Below are positions 20,430 to 31,893 of a DNA stretch of 52,819 bases, in pieces. A program made the position numbers and the translations under genes. Under the pieces are notes generated by a model. It searched no databases. It saw only the letters and a list, made by a program, of their open reading frames with translations, and was not told the DNA's origin. Origin of the DNA: Branchiostoma floridae. Taxonomy: Eukaryota; Chordata; Leptocardii; Amphioxiformes; Branchiostomatidae. The stretch covers positions 18,495,427-18,548,245 of the forward strand of contig NC_049988.1 in assembly GCF_000003815.2 (NCBI RefSeq), read 5' to 3'. Every line of letters begins with the position of its first letter. The first letter of the stretch is position 1.

Positions 20430-23400
20430 TATTTCAGCCATACCATAGGTATGGTGAAATATATTGTTATATTGCAATCCATACATAGTATGGGATTGCA
20501 ATATATTGTTTTTCCTTTCGTTCTCCTCCTGTCAAATCTTCAAATGGATTCAACTTTTTCATTTTTAGGCCAAATGAGCTGAAATTTGGCAGGGTGGTAG
20601 AAATAGCAAATACCCCCAGGCGTTTTTTTCCCTTTCTTGATAGAGGCCTTAGAATTTATGATATTTAGGGTTTTTGGTCATTTTTAGACAAAATATGTAT
20701 ATTTTGGGCCCCTGTGCCCTGGTATTACAAGCTAATGACCTGAAATCTGGTACAGGGGTGCATTGGACACATGAGCACAGAAAACCATTAACACCTTCTT
20801 CATAGATCACTTCAAAAATTAGTTATTTTAGGGTTTTTGGCCATTTTTGACTAAAAATGTATATTTATGGCTCCTATGCCCTTGTATTAAAACCAAATGA
20901 CCTGAAACTTGGTACATAGGTGCGTTTGACATATGACCACAGAACCCCATCAACGCTTAATTCATTGTTTACTCCAAAAATGAGTTATTTTAGGGTTTTT
21001 GGCCATTTTTGACAAAAAATGTATATTTTTGGCTCCTATACCCTTGTATGAAAACCTAATGACCTGAAATTTGGTACAGAGGTGCATTGAACATATGCTC
21101 ACAGGACCCCATTGACACTTTCTTTATAGATGACTTCAAAAATGAGTTATTTTAGGGTTTTCAGTCATTTTTGACTAAAAAATGTATATTTTTGGCTTCT
21201 ATGCCCTTGTATGTAAACCAAATCACCTGAAATTTGGTAGAAACGTAAATTGGACATATGGCAACAGGACCCCATCAACAATTTCTTCATAGAGCACTTA
21301 TAAAATGAGTTATTTTGGGATTTTTAGCCATTGTTAACTAAAAAATGTATATTTTTGGCTCCTATGCCCTTATATTGAAACCAAATGACCTAAAATTCGG
21401 CGTGAAGGTGTGTAGGACAAGTGCCCACAGAACTTCATTTTCTCATTGAGCAAACATTACTTCAAATTGTTGAATTTGGGGATTTTTTCAAGGATGAAGA
21501 TGGATTGCAATATGCTGTATTTGCTCCTAAGCAAATGTTGGCCTTTCTTTTTATATTGCAATCCATACATAGTATGGGATTGCAATATATTGTTATATTG
21601 CAATCCATACATAGTATGGGATTGCAATATATTGTTTTTGCTGAGTCTCTTCTCCTCCTGTCAAAATCTTCAAATTGATTCAACTTTTTCATTTTTGGAC
21701 CAAATGAGCTGAAATTTGGCAGGGTGGTAGAAATAGCAAATACCCCCAGGTGTTTTTTTCACTTTCTTGATAGAGACCTTAGAATTTATGATATTTAGGG
21801 TTTTTGGTCATTTTTAGACCAATTATGTATATTTTGGGACCCTGTGCCCTGGTATTACAACCTAATGGCCTGAAATTTGGTACAGAGGTGCATTGGACAT
21901 ATGACCACAGGACCTTATCAACATTTTTGTCATAGATTACTTAGAAATTAGTTATTTTGGGGTGTTTTGGCCATTTTTGACTAAAAATGTATATTTTTGG
22001 CTCCTATGCCCTTGTATTGGAACCAAATGACCTGCAATTTCGTACATAGGTGCATTGGACATATGACAACAGGACCACATCAACGCTTTCGTTATCAATC
22101 ATTTCAAAATTGAGTTATTTTGTTTTTTTCGGTCATTTTTGACTAAAAATGTTTATTTTTGGCTCCTATACCCTTGTATGAAAACCTAATGACCTGAAAT
22201 TCGGCATGAAGGTGTGTCTGGCATGTGCCCACAGTACCTCATTTTCACTTTGGGCATACATTACCTTGAATTGTTGAATTTTGGGATTTTTTGCCATTTA
22301 TGGACTAAAAATGTTAAGTTTTGGCTCTTGTGCCTATGTATGAAAACCAAATGGTCTGAAATTTGGTATGAAGGTGTGTACGGTATGTAGCCACAGGGCT
22401 CTATTCACACCTATGGTGTACGTCAAACAAAAATTGTGAAATTTGGGATTTTTTGCCATTATTGACCAAAAATGTACATTTTTGCTTCCTGTGTCATGAG
22501 AAAGCCAACTGATCTGGAATTTGGTGTTGGGGTAGATTTAGCACTATATATGGGAAATGGGCCACATAGACTGGTTCATTTTGCATAGATTGGGGTGTTC
22601 TGGAAGAGTCCTTTATTGTATGAAGATGGATTGCAATATGCTGTATTTGCTCCCAAGCAAATGTCGGCCTTTCTAGTTATATTGCAATCCATACATAGTA
22701 TGGGATTGCAATATATTGTTTTTCCTTTCGTTCTCCTCCTGTCAAATCTTCAAATGGATTCAACTTTTTCATCTTTGGGCCAAATGAGCTGAAATTTGGC
22801 AGGGTGGTAGAAGTAGCAAATACCCCCAGGCGTTTTTTTCCCTTTCTTGATAGAGGCCTTAGAATTTAAGATATTTAGGGTTTTTGGTTTTAGATAAAAT
22901 ATGTATATTTTGGGCCCCTGTGCCCTGGTATTACAAGCTAATGGCCTGAAATTTGGTACAGAGGTGCATTAAACATATGAGCACAGAAAACCATCAACAC
23001 TTTTTTCATAGATCGCTTAAAAAATGAGTTATTTTAGGGTTTTTGGCCATTTTTGACTAAAAATGTATATTTTTGGCTCCTATGCCCTTGTATTAAAACC
23101 AAATGACATGAAATTTGGTACATAGGTGCGTTTGACATATGACCACAGAACTCCATCAATGCTTTATTCATTGTTTACTCCAAAAATGAGTTATTTTAGG
23201 GTTTTTGGCCATTTTTGACAAAAAATGTATATTTTTGGCTCCTATACCCTTGTATGAAAACCTAATGACCTGAAATTTGGTACAGAGGTGCATTGAACAT
23301 ATGCTCACAGGACCCCATTGACACTTTCTTCATAGATGACTTCAAAAATTAGTTATTTTGGGGTTTTCAGCCATTTTTGACTAAAAATGTATATTTTTGG

Positions 23401-23750
23401 CTTCTTTGCCCTTGTATGTAAACCAAATCACCTGAAATTTGGCAGAAAGGTAAATTGGACATATGACAACAGGATCCCATCAACACTTTCTTCATAGAGC
23501 ACTTATAAAATGAGTCATTTTGGGATTTTTTGCCATTTTTAACTAAAAAATGTATATTTTTGGCTCCTATGCTATTGAAACCAAATGACCTAGAATTCGG
23601 CATGAAGGTGTGTAGGACAAGTGCCCACAGTACTTCATTTTCCCATTGAGCAAACATGACTTCAAATTGTTGAATTTGGGGATTTTTTCAAGGATGAAGA
23701 TGGATTGCAATATGCTGTATTTGCTCCTAAGCAAATGTCGGCCTTTCTAG
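20430..23750 (+). repeat. Three ~1.1-kb higher-order units with Helitron-like 3' ends
   Basis: Units run about 20467-21546, 21551-22676 and 22677-23750. Each starts with a palindrome (ATATTGCAATCC...GGATTGCAATAT), then GTTCTCCTCCTGTCAAATCT (or a variant) and five to six subrepeats of ~162 bp. In unit 1 the CC of GACCTGAAAT-type words falls at 20739, 20901, 21063, 21226 and 21389. Each ends GCTGTATTTGCTCCTAAGCA then AATGTCGGCCTTTCTAG (or a variant). The end has a 7-bp hairpin (ATTTGCT/AGCAAAT), ten bases, then CTAG followed by T in units 2 and 3; in unit 1 CTAG has become CTTT. This matches the canonical Helitron 3' terminus. The starts lack the usual TC. Nothing here codes for protein. Confidence 0.8.
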
Positions 23751-24061
23751 TATTCGTAATGTTTCTTTCTCCTGTCAAATCTTCAGAACACGGTATCTCC
23801 GTTGTTCCTCAACCGAATGACTTGAAATTTGGCACAAGGGTAGAGTGGGCCAATACCCTCGGGCGTTTTTTTCATTTTTCCCATATCTGTCTCTTAAATG
23901 ATTTTATTAAGGTTTTTGGGTCATCTTAAGACCAAAACGGTATATTTTGGCCCCCTGTACCCTGGTCTTACAATGGAATGGCCTGAAATTTGGTGTAGAT
24001 AGGCATTAGATAGTTGGTAAAATGATCCAAGTAAAAGTTTTGACATAAACTACTTTAAAAT
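23751..24061 (+). repeat. Diverged partial copy of the higher-order unit's 5' portion
   Basis: After the third unit's terminus the sequence again reads CTCCTGTCAAATCTTC, GACTTGAAATTTGGCACAAG, a GGGCGTTTTTTTC phrase and GCCTGAAATTTGG. It is much less similar than units 1-3. Confidence 0.65.
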
Positions 24062-24740
24062 GATTAATTTTGGCACTTTTCTGAGGGGAAATTTGTTTTC
24101 TTTTGGCCTCCTGACGTGACCTTCCGTGACCCCGCACGGAGCCCACACCTGTGCGCGCTGAGAGGGCGAAGGCTAATTAATATTCATAAGCGGGGCCTCA
24201 CGATTCCGTATACATGTATACTGCAGTGTTCCCGCCAGAATTTTTACAGCGTCGGCACACGGGGCCCGGGGTCCACCGAAGAACGCCGAAGGCCCCGGCC
24301 CGGCAGGGTCCAGGGGCAGAGTCCCGTTGGGGGAAACTCTTGCACTTTGGGCTATTCAGAAGGCTTATTGTATCAGTTTTTAGGGGCATTTCTGTGATGC
24401 GATGGTATATTTTCCCTGCGCTGTTAGCTCCGTACGTTTTTAGAAGGTTCCGTTTATCACAGAACTGCTGTTGTTTCAGAAATCTCACGGACTTATGCTT
24501 ACAAACACGTAAATTGCTAACTTGCAACCAGCGCTTTACTATATACAGTAAATTTCAGCACTTTTCTGAGGGAAAATTGGTTTTCTTTCGGCCTTTTGCC
24601 GTGACGTCACCCCGCAGAGCCCCGCACGTGCAAGTTAAATGAATTTAACGAGCCAGCCAATCAGCGAAAAGGAAGACGAAGTCTAATTAATATTCAATAG
24701 CGGGGCCTTCCAACCCCGTTTATATAGAAACACGTGCATA
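24062..24740 (+). promoter_or_regulatory. Duplicated promoter-like module
   Basis: 24066-24215 and 24552-24715 are diverged copies. Both have GCACTTTTCTGAGG, a GTTTTCTTT..GGCC segment, a TGACGT word, CCCCGCA, CTAATTAATATTCA and AGCGGGGCC. The second has a perfect TGACGTCA (24602-24609), CCAATCA (24657-24663) and TTATATAG (24720-24727), an arrangement typical of a TATA promoter. No coding start of known type follows. It could be a repeat that carries a promoter. Confidence 0.35.
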
Positions 24741-27260
24741 TCTTGACAACACAGCGGACGAATGTCACCTTGCGCCCGGTTTTATATACATGTATATATA
24801 AGTAGTTTTTTTTTGCGAGGATTTGGAGTTAACGACAAGGTCATTTGGACGGTAGCAGAAGGTACGCGTTCCTTGAACGTCAGAGTACATGTCTTTGTCG
24901 ATGAATTTGCCAACATTCCGCGTAGCAATATCAATCATTTTTGGCAGATTTGACTTTGGCAGGATAAGTTGAAACAATCGAGGAAATGTTACTTGGCGGA
25001 AATCGCGGGAAAATTGGCCAGTTTAGATTTGATAAGTAAGTTTAACAATGGCGAGAATGATTATTTCCTCATCAATATTCATCGTTAGAATGTTTTGAAC
25101 TGTACATCTAAACAATTGTGTTACCTGTGCAATGTTTATATGAATAAACATAGATTTTGCCAGCACGATGTTGCAGCAACATGATAACTTTATGTCTGTA
25201 TTATGCCACTTTTATTGTTGAAGGCGCGTAAGCAAATGAACAAGCATGACAAAAGAAATATTATGATACTATTTATTCGGTAACATTCACTTTTATTCAC
25301 GATTCTAATTTGCAATGCCTGCAAACTCCGATCGGAATCACCCGGACCTTGTACGATTTAAAATGCATTTAACGTGAAATTGGAACTTATGACGAATCCG
25401 ACACGTTAGTTCAAGGAGCTTTTATCAGATAAAAGCTCCTTGGTTAGTTCAGATTCTTTTCCGGTAGTCACGCTTCCTATTTTCATAGTTTAAAAACTAT
25501 CGACAAAGGAAGCGTTAAAGAATGTTTTTCTCCTGGTGCAAACTGTAAACACACGTCACCCACCACTCGTCTCCGATGTGACGAAGCCATTCGCGCCATT
25601 TTTATTGGATTTTAGACGGACTCGACAGTCGAGCCGTCCACCGCGGCCTTGGCATCGTTTCCTCGCGATCGGTGTCAGCCCTGACTGCACCGCTGCCCCT
25701 TGTCGTTGTCCCTCAACTTAGTTGTAGTAGAAGCGATAGTTTCCGCGTCGTCCACTTCTTGACAGGTCGACGCCTTAGCGAGATACTTGTGTATGTTATC
25801 CAGTCCCAAACATCGCAGTTTCTCGGTTTATTTTCGCAAAGTTTCGTGCCTCTTCTTGATTGACGGGATGTTACCGCCTCTGTTGGAGCCGCTGCTGGCT
25901 GTGATTGGTCGCAAGTTAATTCGATTTTTCGCATAAAGTGGCACGCCCTGTCTAATCGGTATATCTAAAGACTGCAGCCAAGGCTGTTGTCATGGTAACG
26001 ACACGTATAACAACATTTCCCACATGTGAATCGGGTTGGGCATGTCTTGTACTGCGTGCGTTTGATTTGAGCTCAAGTCGCTGAATTTACAAGTCTCACC
26101 GTCGGTTTTACAAACAGCACGTGCACTTTTATATATCATACAGTAGAACTCTGAAAATAGTCTACCACGTCCGGTATGAACTTCGGCTTCATGTCTTTGC
26201 CGCGCCAGCTTCAAAAGAAAGGTAAACAAATTTGACTGATATTTTCTCCGTCCACCTTTATACCAGCGTTAAAACGGTAAATACTATTGTAACATCAATA
26301 GTTTTACAACGTTGTAGCGGTGTTTAACAGAGATAGAGTCAAAGGCGCGGCAGGAAAATATTACTGAGTGAATACTGAGCGAATTTTCAGCATATGGAGC
26401 GCCGAAGCCTCCAACTTTTTTTTGCCTTGCCGGGCGCCGAACTCGGGCGCGAGGCGTCTCAAGCTTCTTGAGGCCCGGGAAATTTTGAAATCTTGACCCT
26501 CCGAAACGCCATTTCTGGCATTTTGACGAACAAATTTCACTGATAGTCCGAGCAAAAAAATTTTCCTCGGCCCTCCCCCCCGCTCAAATTTTTTTTCCTC
26601 GGCCCCCCCCCCCGCTCAAAATTTTTTTTCCTAGTATATATATTATAAGTCAATGTAAAGTATGCCTTTAAAATTGTAATAACTTTTTAAACAATGTTTA
26701 ATAACGAAGCTTGTAAACACCAACACAATTCAGGCTAAATTGCCTGCAAAGTGGTGATTTTAATAAAGTTCAAAGTTCAAAGTACACCCCCCCTCCCGAC
26801 GACCTCACCCCCCCCCCCGCTAAATATCGACCAGTCCCTTAGTGCCCAGTTACTCAGTGTAAAATTAGCGTAGCGGATCCGCTGCTAGTATAAACTTCGA
26901 CCCCTATATGTTGTTTTTGGTAAGTTTTTGTCGACACATCTTGGCTTACGGGTATCGCTCCGAGGACGCAAACAGTGAAGCGCCCCGGGCAGCTTGACCG
27001 ATAATGTCATCGCTACGGGCTTTCGAAATTCATAAGGATATTGTGAGATTTTAGGTCCTACAATTTTCTTGCAAATCAGATATGTTAGACCAGATGGTAC
27101 ATTTTTACTTCCTGCATACTGTATAGGTGTAGTTCCCGGGAAAATTTTGTTTGGAAATACGGCGTCGTTGAAAATAGTCTCTTAACTATACGTTTCAATG
27201 GGGGCGAGAAACTGGGGTGTGCCCCTAAATGTTCCATTTTCGAGCAGGGGTTATTTGAGA
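24741..27260. other. Gene-free stretch with small repeats
   Basis: A perfect palindrome, CAAGGAGCTTTTATC and its inverse, lies at about 25415-25445. Homopolymer-rich duplicated text (CCCCGCTCAAATTTTTTTTC) lies at about 26575-26632. No coding region is supported. Confidence 0.45.
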
Positions 27261-27289
27261 CAGTTAAATATTGTATGGGAAAAGCTATG

Positions 27290-27337
27290 GCTGAAATATG
27301 CTGTATTTGCTCCTAAGCAAATGTCGGCCTTTCTAGT
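27290..27337 (+). mobile_element. Lone Helitron-like 3' terminus
   Basis: GCTGTATTTGCTCCTAAGCA then AATGTCGGCCTTTCTAG and T, as at 23713-23751. The hairpin is 27305-27322 and CTAG is 27333-27336. The sequence before it is unlike the higher-order units, so this may end a different family member whose start I cannot place. Confidence 0.65.
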
Positions 27338-29660
27338 GATAATATGTAGTGTGTGGGGCACGTTAGCAGCAATGGCTGTCCGATGCTACTAGTATTGTGT
27401 TGTTGTAATCCAAATAAAACGACCCCTGCTGTAGCAAAGAAAGTTATTCTTCTCGATCGCAAGAACTATCTACCAACAAAAAACTGCTATTAGCTTGTCC
27501 AGAACATGAGATATCAACGAAAGTCCTGCTGTAGTATCGTAGAAAGCCGCCAAGAGGCCATAATGTAATAGATTCTTCCTTCTTCAGGCGCCCACCCCTA
27601 CCGACAGACGACGGAGATATCACAAAGATCCATCGACGACTAGTTATGCCGTAAACAGACAAACACACACCAATGAGCGTTGATAAAAGCTCCTTGCACG
27701 CACATACCCGAATAGAAAGCATTCTTGGTGAATATAATGAAGTCTACAAAAAGCATGTCAGGGGATTCGAAAACAGGATTTCTGGGCCAACCACCCTACC
27801 AATTCCCCACCAATGGGACATTTTACAAGGAATTCGAGTTATTCCATGAGAATGATAGCTATCCCTGTTCACACAACCCAACACCTCAGTAAAACACGGC
27901 ACAATAACACAACAGATGAGCACGGGATGGTACAGGCTTGTTGACAGTAACTCTAGAGGCAACGTGATAGGTTAGCACCTGTGTCTATCATAAGGCCACA
28001 CTGACTTAATTCTATGGATGACATCCGCGCACTCATTAATTTTCGCCTGATTTCAGGGGAAAAAAGAATTGTTTTCCCATTCGAGGATGGTCAGACCAAA
28101 AAAGGCAAACATGTTGTGTTGTAGCCTAATAATCATACTTGTAGAAGTGACACTAGGGAGGTAGCCATGTCTATAGTTGCAGAAGTGAAACTTGTTGGAT
28201 AGCTGTAAAGTGTCACTAATATGGAAGCCATGAATGTAGTTGCCAGCTTGGCAACTGATATCAGTCTACCATACTTGTATCACTAGTTCACTTTAATACA
28301 GGAATGAATGCCTTATTTGTTACGATTTTGTTACGACGTTTATGGTGTCTATTTTGCAAATTTAGCCATCTTTTTTATCCATCTTATTTTCGCACTCTAC
28401 GTAAGATGTCATCCATAAAATTTACTTGCTGTGGCCTAACATCACGGGACAAGATACGTGCCACAGATTATGAGGGGTTCTCGCGAGTAGAATTAGGTTA
28501 GGCACTGTACACGCAATACCTGTCTGCAAGTCTCCGTATCATGTTTGTATAGTTCTGTGTAATTAAGCTTTAGTAGACCTGAACAATACATGCAATTTCT
28601 GTATCTGTATCTATATCTAAATTTATATACACGTGTATCCAATATATCGACGTAACACACAAACTTTCAATAGAATAACTGTATTGCACGTCAGTTGCAG
28701 ACGGTACAATGTATGTCGACAAATATTAAACAAGGTACAAATTAGAAGTATACAATAAAACTCAGCGTACTAATTTCTAAAACAATACGGGCTAAATCAT
28801 AACACGTCCTCTATTAGTGCTACAATCGAGCGGGGCTAATCATGAGTCTCTTATACATTTACCTATTTCTACAGTGTATATAAGGGCATGTATGATAAGA
28901 TATAGCCAATACACATCATACCATTATGTATGTCTTTAGATGTTTAGAAGTCAGTCCTTTCTTCTCTAATTCCGACAGTCTAACTCCTTCCAGTCTAACT
29001 CCTTCCTTCTATTGTTACTTTCCCTTCCGTCCATTCCTTCAAGTTTCTTAAATATGTTGCTGCTAATATTTGTGTCTCTTTAATAATAAAAAGTTGAATG
29101 CTTGTTGAGTTTTGCATTCCTTCTATTTCTTTATAGCTCTCCCCCTTCTTATTTTATCTCTTCTAATGTCTTCACCTCTTTGACATTTTTTCTGCCCACC
29201 CTTGTCACCACCCGTATTGGATTTCTGTCATTTTAATCTTCTTGTAACATTTGTTATCATTATTGGTGGAAACCAGAAACCACCGTCATTAGAGTTGTCC
29301 TGTTAAAAATTAGGTCACGCTACTGGTTAGTGTCTATGACTCATTTAATACTGGTCCGGTAGGGAGGTCTTCCCTTGCCTTGGCCTGGATGGCGGACTGT
29401 TTTCAGGGCCTACACAGCGGTTAACCCCTCGGCAGTACGGCCAAAACAAAGGCAACATCAACTTCCGACAAACAATGGAAAACTACTATCATTGTACGGG
29501 CCATGCACTCAGTGGGTCTGCTACTGTAAGACTGTAACTGTGGGGTTCAAGAGCCGCCAAACTGACGATGCCAAATGGGACTGTCCCTTTTGGCGCAACG
29601 GTTTAGTGTGTTGGGTTTGTGCGTTCGAATTCCGGGAACCAGGAGACTGTTTCCAGTCAT
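27338..29660. other. Gene-free stretch
   Basis: TCTGTATC-type simple repeats occur near 28598. A short duplicated phrase (CAGTCTAACTCCTTCC) lies at 28976-29008. No gene was recognised. Confidence 0.4.
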
Positions 29661-29664
29661 TTCT

Positions 29665-29740
29665 TTTAATGATTGATTGAATACCTTTATTGTACATTTT
29701 TGCCACACCGGACTAAGTACAGGTCACAACAGGACTCGCT
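29665..29740. repeat. LINE 3'-end-like fragment (antisense)
   Basis: TTGATTGAATACCTTTATTG then TACATTTTTGCCACACCGG, ACTAAGTACAGG. It is related in form to 49628-49690 (AATAAAGACCTTTATTGCAC then ACTGGGCTATGAACAGG). Confidence 0.4.
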
Positions 29741-30335
29741 GAAGAGATTCAGTTAACAGGCACAAAATGAAACTATCGTTGGATAAATTCAAATTCAACT
29801 TCTCCTCGCTTTTCTGTTATAGTGGAGATAAAATTCATACACTTCCACTATCAGGGCACGTTTGATGCCCCCCTTGTCCTTACCCCATTGTTCCCCCCAT
29901 TGTTCACCTCTTGAAGCCCTACAGGTGGTCTGGCACTAGTTATCACCTGCGGAGCAAAGATGCCAGACTTGAGTGACTTGCCTGTCAGTTCCACTTGCCG
30001 AAAACAAAGCTGACAAGTGTCCAAAATGCGGGCTGCAAAGTCACTGAACTCCTTGACACACATTTTGCCCAGGCGAGTTGACAGTCACCTACAGGCAGAT
30101 GTTTTGTGTGATGATAATTTCTTCATGTACTATTTTGTGTGGTCATTTCTTCATCCTTCACTGTACTATTTAGGGGCATGTCTCCCTCGTTCTCTTTTCC
30201 TAGTCTATCTGTGTCGTGTGGTGTTTGTTCTTTCTTTCTTTCTTTACTCGCACATAACAACATGGCTTAAAAACAAATGTATATACAGAAATGAAGTACA
30301 TGCGGGGGGTGGGCAGAAGCCTATGTGGCTTTTTT
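29741..30335. other. Gene-free stretch
   Basis: Unique-looking sequence with no supported gene. Confidence 0.35.
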
Positions 30336-30337
30336 GT

Positions 30338-30413
30338 TGTGTGTGTGTGTGTGTCTGCGTGTGTGCTTGACAGTGTATGTGTGTGTGCACGTGGCGAGCG
30401 TGTGGTTGTTTGA

Positions 30414-30458
<45 letters not shown>

Positions 30459-30460
30459 GT
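30338..30460. repeat. TG microsatellite
   Basis: GT-rich from 30338, with an uninterrupted (TG)n run of about 38 bp at 30418-30456. Open frames across it are Val-Cys or His-Thr repeats, not genes. Confidence 0.95.
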
Positions 30461-31204
30461 CTGCCATCTCACTGATGATCTCAGAGTTTTATTCTAATTT
30501 TGTCAGTCTATGTACAGAACAAGAGCATCTTTGTCGAATGTGCGGGCGAAATTTGAGCTATTAAACTTCTGTTCTGATCCGCCTGAGAACGCAGCATCTG
30601 TTCCAAGGTCTTGTCTTTTGAAAATTGCGCCCGGCTTTTGTTTTCTTTGTCGTCAGCTAATCTTCCAATTAACGGATCAAAGCTCGTTGTCACCATTGTA
30701 GGCAGAGGATAACACTAAAAACGAAGGGAATTATGACGTAAAGCCTGATATCAAACTCTAGGGGGTGCCCAACTTTCGCATCCGATTGTGCAATAATAAT
30801 AGGGGAGGCGGTGCATTTTATCAGAAGAAGTTGCCAAACCTTGTAGTAGTTGTACTCATGAACCACCACAGGTGTCAAACTTCTCTCCGTTTGGGCCGAA
30901 GATAAAGTGTTCCCTCCAAAAGAGGCTAACCAGCTTCCGATTTCAAACGGTCGATTGTTGAGCCTCACAAGTTTGACAGAATTGGGTTGCAGTCGGGGAA
31001 AAAGATGGTCAGAGTTGACTCCTGACCCCCAGAGGTCAGGAGGTCACGGTAACCTGGTTGCCGGGATCGTGTTTGGTAATGAACGCCCGTCGCTTCCGTT
31101 TCACGCTCCCGCCGAAATACACGCGGGGGAACTAATGGATAACACGGCAAGGCTGTAATTATTTCAGCCGCCAGGTTTCAACTTCCATTTCAGTAGATGA
31201 ATGA
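30461..31204. other. Gene-free stretch
   Basis: No recognised element or gene. Confidence 0.35.
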
Positions 31205-31445
31205 ATGGTGCTGGGAACACTCTCTTCGAAACGAACACACGCTTCGAAAGAACACACTCTTTAATACAAAGAAACACTCTTTGAAAGAACATGATTTCGA
31301 AAGAACACTCGATTCGAACAAGGATCCGGGCTTTCTTGGTTCGAGAGAACACTCGGTCCGATAGATAGAACACTTATTAGAACTTCGGGAACACTAGGTT
31401 CGAAAGAAATGATGTTCATTGGAAAGAACACCAGGTCCGAAAGTA
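31205..31445. repeat. Degenerate TTCGAAAGAACAC minisatellite
   Basis: TTCGAAAGAACAC and variants (TTTGAAAGAACA, TTCGAGAGAACAC, TTCGAACAAGG, GGAAAGAACACC) recur about ten times, spaced roughly 15-30 bp. It is irregular and AC/GA-rich on one strand. Confidence 0.7.
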
Positions 31446-31687
31446 GTCATCAATCATTCACAGACAGTAATTTGTGTCCGTCTGCACCACGAGACAGGAG
31501 AATATCCCTGTAAAAGGATGGCTCATCAGTCACGAGAACAAATTCGTCAGATCTGTACTCTTCCCAAATATATAACAGTATTTCAGATAGAATTTCAGTT
31601 CGTTTCTGTGTGTGTACAATACTATATTTGGACGAGGTTTAATTACTCCAATCATTTGCAACACATTTTATGGCGATGGTTTGTAAA

Positions 31688-31703
31688 ATCTCCAAGCAGA
31701 TGT
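31688..31703 (+). repeat. Single end of the CCAAGCAGA MITE
   Basis: ATCTCCAAGCAGATGT without a visible partner end nearby; probably a remnant. Confidence 0.45.
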
Positions 31704-31795
31704 CAGGTCGCCCCTATTTTTTTAGATGAATGATTTTTCGCACAAATGGATAAAGCTATGAGGATGAAAGTAAGACATCTACATGTAGGCCTAGA

Positions 31796-31893
31796 GTCAG
31801 GTGTTCCAGACAGCTTCCGCTCACTACCTTTCATCTGAAAACTGTGAGTGAAGTTATAATGAAGGACTGCGGAAGCTGTCTGGAACGTCTGAC
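31796..31893. mobile_element. 98-bp MITE with 25-bp inverted ends
   Basis: GTCAGGTGTTCCAGACAGCT then TCCGC is inverted at 31869-31893 with two mismatches. The loop includes CACTACCTTTC, a phrase also present in the loop of the element at 48984-49062. Confidence 0.85.

Noticed and set aside
23367-23657. Minus-strand frame in the Helitron-like array with internal repeats
   Set aside because: Its repeated peptide phrase simply mirrors the 162-bp DNA subrepeat; other units have stops in the same frame.
31222-31330. Heat-shock element array
   Set aside because: GAA/TTC words are frequent but the required 5-bp alternating spacing is not kept.
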